Below, one piece after another: positions 8,139 through 13,914 of a stretch of 39,634 bases of DNA. The notes beneath the pieces are model-generated. The model made no database searches and was not told where the DNA came from. It was given only the letters and a program-made list of their open reading frames with translations. The DNA comes from Salinadaptatus halalkaliphilus. Its GTDB lineage: Archaea; Halobacteriota; Halobacteria; Halobacteriales; Natrialbaceae. Position 1 is the stretch's first letter. Each line of letters opens with the position of its first letter. Made by a program: the position numbers and the translations under genes. The stretch is taken from contig NZ_RBZW01000004.1 of the NCBI RefSeq assembly GCF_006543045.1, positions 1-39,634 on the forward strand, written 5' to 3'.

Positions 8139-8223
8139 TCATACGGATTGCTGTAACGATTTACCGGCGAAACCGCAGACGGGTCGCGGTTTCGGCGGTA
8201 ACGACTTACAGTAAACCGTATCA
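8139..8223 (+). repeat. ~80-bp palindromic miniature element (family 1), copy A
   Basis: The core is 79 bp (8142-8220). It begins TACGGATTGCTGTA and ends TACAGTAAACCGTA, with an internal near-perfect stem around CGAAACCGC/GCGGTTTCG. TCA flanks both ends (8139-8141 and 8221-8223). Related copies lie at 21502-21587, 25969-26054 and 26835-26920. It lies in the non-coding gap between ctaB and the SCO gene, 59 bp after the family 2 element. Confidence 0.85.
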
Positions 8224-8268
8224 GGGCGCCCCCTGTCGAGCGCCGGATCGGGTACTTCAATCCCCCGA

Positions 8269-8280
8269 CGAACTGGTTCA
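8269..8280. promoter_or_regulatory. Partial CGAA-N4-TTCR palindrome upstream of the SCO gene
   Basis: CGAACTGGTTCA, 76 bp before the SCO start, keeps GAAC and GTTC arms with the same spacing as the motifs at 6355 and 10446 but ends in A. It is a weak candidate for the same regulator. Confidence 0.25.
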
Positions 8281-8355
8281 GGTGCCTTCCTGTCGATCGA
8301 GAATCCGAGGGACGTATTAGCCGGTCGCCCGGCAACGTCCGCTCGAGAGCACACT

Positions 8356-9123
8356 ATGAGGGATACGTCACGAGCCGTCGACAGGCGAACGGTCCTCCGG
8401 TCGACAGCAGTTGCTGGCCTCGTTGGCGTCGCCGGGTGTACCGGCCTCGGCGAGGATGGCAGCGACGAGGTCGTCCTCCCGCCGCCGGATGGGTACGATC
8501 CGGATGTCGCCGCAGCGACGGTCCACCCGACCTACGGCGAGGCGGTGCCGGAACTCACCGCGCCGGATCCGATTCGGGACGTGACGGTCACGACTACCGA
8601 CTTCGTCGGCGAGCGCCACACGCTCTACACCTACGTCTTTACGCGCTGTCCGAGCGCCTGTCCCGGCCTGGTCGGGAACCTCCGACACGTCCAGGACGAT
8701 TCCGTCGAGTCGAGCTACGCCGACGACGTAGCGCTCCTGAGTGTCACGTTCGACCCGGCACACGACACCGCCGACGTGCTCGAGGCCTACGAGGACGACC
8801 ACGGCGTCGACCGGAACGCGAACAACTGGTACTCGCTGCGTCCCGAGACTCCGGCAGACGCTCAGACGGTCGTCGAGGGGGGATTCGGCGTCGCGTTCGA
8901 AGAAACCGAAAGCAACGATCACGACGAGGACAACTACGAGGGCGACGGCGAGAACGGCCACGACGAGGACGACCACGATCACGAGGACGACATGGCGTTT
9001 GCCCACACCAACCTCGTGTTGTTCGTCAACGCCGGCGGCTACGTCGAACGCGCCTATCAGGGCGAGGTTCCCACGCCCGCGGATGTCCTCGAGGACGTCC
9101 AGACGGTTGTCGAGGGGTGGTAA
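8356..9123 (+). CDS. SCO1/SenC family copper chaperone (Tat lipoprotein)
   Basis: A 255-aa protein. The N-terminus has a signal of Tat character (DRRTVLRSTAVAG) and lipobox VAGC. The thioredoxin-fold SCO domain carries CPSAC (C98, C102) and the third copper ligand His in FAHTNLVLF (H217). A strongly His/Asp/Glu-rich insertion (about residues 187-214) precedes that His and may add metal binding. SCO proteins deliver copper to the CuA site of subunit II, here encoded at 10660. The TlpA-like gene begins two bases after the stop, so the pair is cotranscribed and probably works together: the thioredoxin would reduce the cysteines for metallation. Confidence 0.92.
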   Translation: MRDTSRAVDRRTVLRSTAVAGLVGVAGCTGLGEDGSDEVVLPPPDGYDPDVAAATVHPTYGEAVPELTAPDPIRDVTVTTTDFVGERHTLYTYVFTRCPSACPGLVGNLRHVQDDSVESSYADDVALLSVTFDPAHDTADVLEAYEDDHGVDRNANNWYSLRPETPADAQTVVEGGFGVAFEETESNDHDEDNYEGDGENGHDEDDHDHEDDMAFAHTNLVLFVNAGGYVERAYQGEVPTPADVLEDVQTVVEGW

Positions 9124-9124
9124 C

Positions 9125-9658
9125 ATGCGACGGCGTGACTGCCTCGCTGGGGTCGCCGCAGTCGGCGCGAGTGGTATCGGTGCCGCCTACGCCCTCGGCG
9201 GCATCGACCGGTTCGGCGACGACGGTATCGACTCGTTCGAACTCGAGACCCTCGCGGCGCCCGGTAGCGAGGCCGGAATGGCGACCGTCCCGGAGCCGGG
9301 CCGGGTGACGTTTCTCGAGTTGTTCGCGACGTGGTGTGACGTCTGCGAGCGATCGATGCCGGCGAAAGGCGACGCGTACGAGACGGTCGAGGATCGGGAC
9401 TGCCAGTTCGTCTCGGTCTCCAACGAGCCGATCGGCAACACGGTCACCCGCGACGACGTCGCCGACTGGTGGGCGACCCACGACGGCCGCTGGCCGCTGG
9501 CGATCGACGACGACCTCGAACTCACGGCGGCCCTCGACGCGACGGGCGTCCCCTACGGGTTCGTCCTGGACGAGGCCAACGTCGTCACGTGGTCCCATCG
9601 CGGCGAGACGGCGGCCGACGAGCTACGCGAGGCGCTCGAGCGACAGCTGTCGAAGTAA
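9125..9658 (+). CDS. TlpA/ResA-like thioredoxin, exported
   Basis: A 177-aa protein with an N-terminal signal (MRRRDCLAGVAAVGASG) and a thioredoxin-like domain holding WCDVC (C71, C74) after ELFAT, plus the cis-Pro region ATGVPYGFVLDE. This is the extracytoplasmic thiol-reductase type used in cytochrome c and CuA maturation. It follows the SCO gene by one base and precedes ccdA by 59 bp, giving a coherent SCO-TlpA-CcdA set in which CcdA relays reductant across the membrane, TlpA carries it and SCO inserts copper. The start at 9125 is fixed by the tight junction and the signal peptide. Confidence 0.87.
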   Translation: MRRRDCLAGVAAVGASGIGAAYALGGIDRFGDDGIDSFELETLAAPGSEAGMATVPEPGRVTFLELFATWCDVCERSMPAKGDAYETVEDRDCQFVSVSNEPIGNTVTRDDVADWWATHDGRWPLAIDDDLELTAALDATGVPYGFVLDEANVVTWSHRGETAADELREALERQLSK

Positions 9659-9717
9659 ATTGCCAACCCATTCCGAACGGTGGCGAGAGCACCGACCAAA
9701 ACGCAGGCGCGATCACG

Positions 9718-10380
9718 ATGACCGGTGAACTCCTCGGCGCGGCGACGTTCGCGTTCGCGATGGGAGTGACGACGTTTTTCTCCCCGTGTTCGTACGCGCT
9801 CTTGCCGGGCTACGTCGGCTACTACGTCTCCGCGACCGGCCAGGAGACCCCGCCGCTTGGCGGTGCTTTCGCTCGTGGCCTCGCGGCGGCGGCTGGTGCC
9901 GTTACCGTCCTCCTCGCGCTCTCGGGCGTCGCACTCGTCGCCGGCGAAGCCCTCGAGCGAACGCTGCCCACGCTCGAGTACGGCGTCGGAGTCGCGTTGA
10001 TCGCCGCGGGCGGGTGGATTCTCTATAACGGTCCGGGTGCCGTCCACGCCATGTTACCGAAGCGGCGAGCGAGCGTCTGGGGCTTTTGCGTGTTCGGTGC
10101 GATGTACGCCGTCGCGGCGACGGCGTGCGTGTTACCGCTGTTTCTGGGCGTCGCGCTACAGTCGATGACCATGCCAGGCCACGAGGCGGCGCTCGTGCTC
10201 GGGGCGTACGCCGGCGGCTTCGGGGCGTTGATGGTGTCGGTCACCGTCGCGACGGCAATCGGTCACAGCCTCGGCGCCAGCGTCCTGTCGGGACACGTGG
10301 ATCGACTCGTCCGTCTCGGTGGCCTGGCGTTGGTTCTCGCCGGCTTCGGTCAACTCTACGTCGCGTTCGCGATGGCGTAA
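9718..10380 (+). CDS. ccdA: CcdA/DsbD-type transmembrane thiol reductant transporter
   Basis: A 220-aa protein with six predicted membrane helices. The family motifs are present: FSPCSYALLPGYVGYY in helix 1 and the second cysteine region AVAATACVLPLFLG in helix 4, giving the two redox cysteines. CcdA moves electrons from cytoplasmic thioredoxin to outside thiol proteins such as the TlpA-like protein encoded just upstream. ATG 9718 was picked because the first helix begins directly after it. It ends the SCO-TlpA-CcdA gene set. Confidence 0.9.
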   Translation: MTGELLGAATFAFAMGVTTFFSPCSYALLPGYVGYYVSATGQETPPLGGAFARGLAAAAGAVTVLLALSGVALVAGEALERTLPTLEYGVGVALIAAGGWILYNGPGAVHAMLPKRRASVWGFCVFGAMYAVAATACVLPLFLGVALQSMTMPGHEAALVLGAYAGGFGALMVSVTVATAIGHSLGASVLSGHVDRLVRLGGLALVLAGFGQLYVAFAMA

Positions 10381-10445
10381 TCGCTGCTAAATATCTTCTC
10401 GACCGAGTACAAAATTAATTGAATATAGATTACTATCTGATCCAT

Positions 10446-10457
10446 CGAATGTGTTCG
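10446..10457. promoter_or_regulatory. CGAA-N4-TTCG palindrome in the promoter of the heme-copper oxidoreductase operon
   Basis: CGAATGTGTTCG is the exact reverse complement of the site at 6355-6366. It lies 60 bp before ATG 10506 and just downstream of the AT-rich stretch 10388-10437 (AAAATTAATTGAATATAG), which should contain the TATA box. This suggests an operator for an oxygen- or nitrogen-oxide-responsive Bat/NarO-type regulator; that is inference. Confidence 0.45.
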
Positions 10458-10505
10458 GGAGAATCAATAGGTGACTAAGGTACCGACCGTCGGATGAAGC
10501 CAACC

Positions 10506-10655
10506 ATGACGACCACAGATTCCGGCGCGGAGATTCCGTTCATGCAACGGTTGTACAACCGTATCTGGCTCCTGGCGGTGGCATCGCTCGTGTTCTTTGC
10601 GGTGTCGTACGTCGCCTGGGGGCTGATCGACGTGCTCACGCTACCGACGGTGTAA
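10506..10655 (+). CDS. 49-aa single-helix membrane peptide of the heme-copper oxidoreductase operon
   Basis: Short frame MTTTDSGAEIPFMQRLYNRI followed by one membrane helix (WLLAVASLVFFAVSYVAWG) and a short tail. An in-frame ATG at 10494 would add four residues. It ends 4 bp before subunit II and shares its promoter region. The position recalls the small cbaD subunit that precedes subunit II in the Natronomonas pharaonis ba3 oxidase operon (order D-B-A-C), so it is probably a small structural or assembly subunit. Homology to CbaD cannot be shown from this length. Confidence 0.7.
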   Translation: MTTTDSGAEIPFMQRLYNRIWLLAVASLVFFAVSYVAWGLIDVLTLPTV

Positions 10656-10659
10656 GACA

Positions 10660-11202
10660 ATGACGTCACCAATCAAACCGCCCGAAGGAAACTGGTGGGA
10701 TCAACCCGTCAACAGACGTGAATCGATCTGGCTCGGTCTCGGCGTCGGCTGGGCGCTCGTCCTGTTCGGGTGGATGAGCGCGTTCACCCGGATCGGCGAC
10801 CAGAACCCGATCGGCGAGACCTATCGCGTGACCAGCGAGGAGTTACAGGAACGGGTCGACGAATTCGAGGCGGCCGCCGAAGAACGCGACGACGGCGCGC
10901 TCGTCCCCGCCGGCGACGACATCTACGTCGTCGGCTACCAGTTCGACTGGGACGGCCTCCCGGTGGTCCTCGAGACGGGTCGGGAGTACGACTTTCATCT
11001 CGGCTCCTACGACGTGCAACACGGCTTCTCGATCCGTCCGGAACACGCCTACAGCCAGCAGATCAACTTACACGTGACACCGGGCAAGGAGTGGGTCGTC
11101 CCGATGGAGTTCGACGAACCGGGCACGTACCACGTGCTCTGCAACGAGTTCTGTGGCGAGGGCCACAGAGGCATGCACAATACGATCATCGTGGAGGACT
11201 AA
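10660..11202 (+). CDS. Heme-copper oxidoreductase subunit II with CuA site
   Basis: A 180-aa protein with one N-terminal membrane helix (WLGLGVGWALVLFGWMSAF) and an outside cupredoxin domain. The complete binuclear CuA set is visible: H121 in VQHGFS, then CNEFCGEGHRGM with C161, E163, C165, H169 and M172. The short length and single helix are typical of B-type (ba3) subunit II. It accepts electrons from a soluble or lipid-anchored cupredoxin, plausibly the protein encoded at 5627, and passes them to subunit I, whose ATG lies one base after this stop codon. Confidence 0.93.
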   Translation: MTSPIKPPEGNWWDQPVNRRESIWLGLGVGWALVLFGWMSAFTRIGDQNPIGETYRVTSEELQERVDEFEAAAEERDDGALVPAGDDIYVVGYQFDWDGLPVVLETGREYDFHLGSYDVQHGFSIRPEHAYSQQINLHVTPGKEWVVPMEFDEPGTYHVLCNEFCGEGHRGMHNTIIVED

Positions 11203-11203
11203 C

Positions 11204-13003
11204 ATGAGCCACGCACTCGACGTCTTCGGCTGGTTCGACAACGAGTACGACGGGGAGGGGTTCCGAACCTGCTCGGTGACCAGTTTCGACGTCCATCGCT
11301 CCGTCGAAAACTACGTCAAACTGTACGGCGTCACCGCCGTCGTCTTCCTGCTGATCGGCGGCATCTTCGCGTTCACAATCGCGATGACCCGCTGGGAAGC
11401 CATCGGCCTCCTCGAGCCCGGCGACTACTACCGCCATCTGAGCATGCACGCCTGGAGTATGCTGATCTTCTGGATCATCTTCATGGAGATCGCCATCCTC
11501 TACGTTGGCGGGCCGATGGTCCTCGGCCGCAAGCTGCCCGCAAAGTGGGCGGCAGCGGCCGGCTACGTGGTCATGCTCGCCGGGTCGGTCTTGATCTACT
11601 ACTCGATCTGGACGGTTTCGGGCGATCCGACCTCGGACAACGCGCCGCTGTTGACGGCCTATGTCCCCCTCGAGATCAATCCCCTGTTCTACGTGTCGGC
11701 GATCGTCTTCCTGATCGGCGTCACCTTAGCCGCGTTGCCGTTCCTGCTGACGCTCTGGGACGAAAAGCGTGAGAACCCGGGGAAGACGCTGCCGCTTGTC
11801 ACGTTCGGTGCCTTCGTCGCCGCGATCATCGCCGTCCAGTCGATTCTCGGCGGACTGATCGCGTTCGGCGGGGCCCTGGCCTGGCAGCTCGGCTACGCTC
11901 CCTGGTTCGACGCCAGCATCTACCGACAGTGGTTCTGGATCATCGGCCACGGCACCCAACAGATCAATCTCGTGGCGATGATCGTCGTCTGGTATCTCGT
12001 GACCCACGTCATCGGCGGTGCCGAGGTCGTCAGCGAGAAAGTCTCTCGGACGGCCTTCATCCTCTATCTGTTCTTCATCGTGATGGGGGCTGCCCACCAC
12101 CTGATGGTCGATCCCGGCCTGTCGGCCGGCTGGCGCATCTGGAACACCTCCTACGCGTTCTACGGGGCGACGTTCGCGAGCCTGATCCACGCCTTTACGA
12201 TCCCGGCCGGCCTCGAGGCGGGTCGACGCAAGCGCGGGAAGGGCGGCGGCCTCTTCGGCTGGCTGACCTCCGCGCCGTGGCGGAACCCGGTCTTCGCGAG
12301 TTCGATCTTCGCGATCATCCTCTTTGGGTTCCTCGGCGGAATCACCGGCGTGCTCATGGGCCAACTCCAGCTCAACATGAGCTGGCACAACACGTTCGCG
12401 ACGGTCGGTCACTTCCACAGCACGGTCGTCCTCGGGACGACGCTGACGTTCATGGGCGTCGTCTACTTCGTGATCCGGACGATGTTCATGCGCGAGTTCG
12501 TCTCGCCGAAGCTGACGACGCTGCAGCCCTACCTCTACAGCGGCGGCATGGCGCTGACGGCGCTGATGATGATGTACGTCGGCATCCTCTATGGCATCCC
12601 GCGCCGCACCGCTGAGGTCGTCGAGAACATCCCCGGCACCGACTTCAGCATCGCCGGCGCCGCGCCGCTTTTCGACGTCTTCGGACTCGTCGCTATCTTC
12701 GCCATCGGCGGCGGGGCCTTGTTCGTCCTGCTCGCCGTCGGCTCGCTACTCTTTGGCGATCGTATCGAACCGGGCGACGGCGACCTCGCCCCGGACGGCG
12801 GGAGCACGACACAGCAGGCCACCGACAGCCGGACGATTGCGCCGCGAAACGACCTCGAGCAGGCCGAGGACCCGGACGATCCGGTCCACGCCTACGAGAT
12901 GCGGGGCACGTTCGTCCTGTGTCTCATCTTCCTCGCCGTCTTCGTCGTCGCGTACATCCTGAACTGGTTCCTGCTCACCCAGCTGTGGTCGATCGGCGCG
13001 TGA
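11204..13003 (+). CDS. Heme-copper oxidoreductase catalytic subunit I, putative CuA-type NO reductase (eNOR-like)
   Basis: A 599-aa protein with about 13-14 membrane helices. Metal ligands are all present: H82 in SMHAW (low-spin heme), H249 in IIGHGTQQ (CuB), H298 and H299 in AAHHLMVDPG (CuB), H403 and H405 in VGHFHS (active-site heme and low-spin heme). The residue four after H249, the cross-linked Tyr of O2-reducing A/B-type oxidases, is Gln253. Loss of that Tyr is known from NO-reducing members of the superfamily; as I recall, the eNOR family has Gln there and a CuA subunit II. Linkage to nirK supports NO reduction to N2O. The alternative is an unusual ba3-type oxidase. A long charged loop (about 530-570) precedes the last helix. 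Confidence 0.85.
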   Translation: MSHALDVFGWFDNEYDGEGFRTCSVTSFDVHRSVENYVKLYGVTAVVFLLIGGIFAFTIAMTRWEAIGLLEPGDYYRHLSMHAWSMLIFWIIFMEIAILYVGGPMVLGRKLPAKWAAAAGYVVMLAGSVLIYYSIWTVSGDPTSDNAPLLTAYVPLEINPLFYVSAIVFLIGVTLAALPFLLTLWDEKRENPGKTLPLVTFGAFVAAIIAVQSILGGLIAFGGALAWQLGYAPWFDASIYRQWFWIIGHGTQQINLVAMIVVWYLVTHVIGGAEVVSEKVSRTAFILYLFFIVMGAAHHLMVDPGLSAGWRIWNTSYAFYGATFASLIHAFTIPAGLEAGRRKRGKGGGLFGWLTSAPWRNPVFASSIFAIILFGFLGGITGVLMGQLQLNMSWHNTFATVGHFHSTVVLGTTLTFMGVVYFVIRTMFMREFVSPKLTTLQPYLYSGGMALTALMMMYVGILYGIPRRTAEVVENIPGTDFSIAGAAPLFDVFGLVAIFAIGGGALFVLLAVGSLLFGDRIEPGDGDLAPDGGSTTQQATDSRTIAPRNDLEQAEDPDDPVHAYEMRGTFVLCLIFLAVFVVAYILNWFLLTQLWSIGA

Positions 13004-13064
13004 TCGACCGGCTCACCCACGACCACCGCCTCGAGGGCGGTTCGCGATACACGACCCCAAGACG

Positions 13065-13778
13065 ATGACAAACACGAACGCTTCCGACGGTTCCCAGCCC
13101 GGCTACGTCCGGCGAACGCTGCGTCAGGCCTGGCGCGACCTGTTGAGTGTCTACTACGCCAACACGACGATCTGGCGCTACCTGAAAAGCGGGGCGTTGC
13201 TCTGGTTCGGCCTGATGATCTGGGCGTTCTCGAACTTGCTGCTGTCCTATCGCCCGGAGTGGACCGTATTGTACGTCGTGATGGCCTACGGGTTCGTCCT
13301 CGTGCTCTGGGGGCCGCTCACCCACTTCGTCGTCGTCCCGCTCGTGATCCGGCTCCGCCGGGAGGGCGACTCGTCGCTCGCCCGAACGGTCGCTCGCCAC
13401 GGCTCCAAGCTCAACCTCACGGTGTTTTTCACCATCGTGATCCTGCTCGCCGCGTTACCGTTCGGCCCGATGGTCCTCGAGTTCCAGCCCGGCGCGGTCA
13501 CCGACGGCGACGACAGTCCCTCGCCCACCGCCGACCTCGAGTGTGTGATCGACGACGACGTGGTCCAGTGTGCACTCACCGACGAGGTGGGCTACGACCA
13601 CGTCGCGGTCATGAGCGACGGCGAGGATATCATGATCGTCACCGACCCACCCTACGCGTTCGAGCTCGAGGCCGACGACCACGACCAGTTCGTCGTCGAA
13701 CTGCGTGACGAAGACGGCGCGATGCTCGATCGGTTCGTCGAACGTACTGCCGGCCTCTCCGAGGCCGAGACGAGTTAG
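13065..13778 (+). CDS. Membrane protein of unknown function in the oxidoreductase operon
   Basis: A 237-aa protein. An N-terminal amphipathic part (TLRQAWRDLLSVYYANTTIW) leads to three or four membrane helices (WFGLMIWAFSNLLL, VLYVVMAYGFVLVLWGPL, FFTIVILLAALPFGP). An outside domain rich in Asp/Glu follows, containing LECVIDDDVVQCALTD with two cysteines 10 residues apart. The two Cys could form a disulfide or bind metal. It begins 61 bp after subunit I in the same direction, in the position of cbaC in the N. pharaonis operon, though it is longer than I would expect for CbaC. An accessory or assembly role is inferred from location only. Confidence 0.8.
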   Translation: MTNTNASDGSQPGYVRRTLRQAWRDLLSVYYANTTIWRYLKSGALLWFGLMIWAFSNLLLSYRPEWTVLYVVMAYGFVLVLWGPLTHFVVVPLVIRLRREGDSSLARTVARHGSKLNLTVFFTIVILLAALPFGPMVLEFQPGAVTDGDDSPSPTADLECVIDDDVVQCALTDEVGYDHVAVMSDGEDIMIVTDPPYAFELEADDHDQFVVELRDEDGAMLDRFVERTAGLSEAETS

Positions 13779-13800
13779 ACAGCCGATCACCGAATTCACA

Positions 13801-13914
13801 ATGATGTCCGACACCACGGTCGACCGACGACGGGACGACGGTTCGGAGAGCCGATACGCCGACCGAACGGCCGACTTTCGCCGTCGATTCGACGGCGGGG
13901 GTGAGCGACGATGA
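13801..13914 (+). CDS. 37-aa basic peptide translationally coupled to the copper ATPase gene
   Basis: Short frame MMSDTTVDRRRDDGSESRYA, then a polar Arg-rich end (RTADFRRRFDGGGERR). Its TGA (13912-13914) overlaps the ATG of the ATPase (13911), the ATGA junction typical of coupled haloarchaeal genes. That and the absence of other explanations for the spacing support it; there is no recognisable domain. It could serve only to deliver ribosomes to the ATPase start. Confidence 0.45.
   Translation: MMSDTTVDRRRDDGSESRYADRTADFRRRFDGGGERR

Noticed and set aside
5925-8156. A 743-codon plus-strand open frame across the cupredoxin and ctaB genes
   Set aside because: Its translation is Arg/Pro-rich with no domain; it is a shifted-frame shadow of two well-supported genes, common at high GC.
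10660-13003. Plain ba3 cytochrome c oxidase as the primary call
   Set aside because: The Tyr position is Gln253 and the cluster contains nirK; kept only as the alternative.
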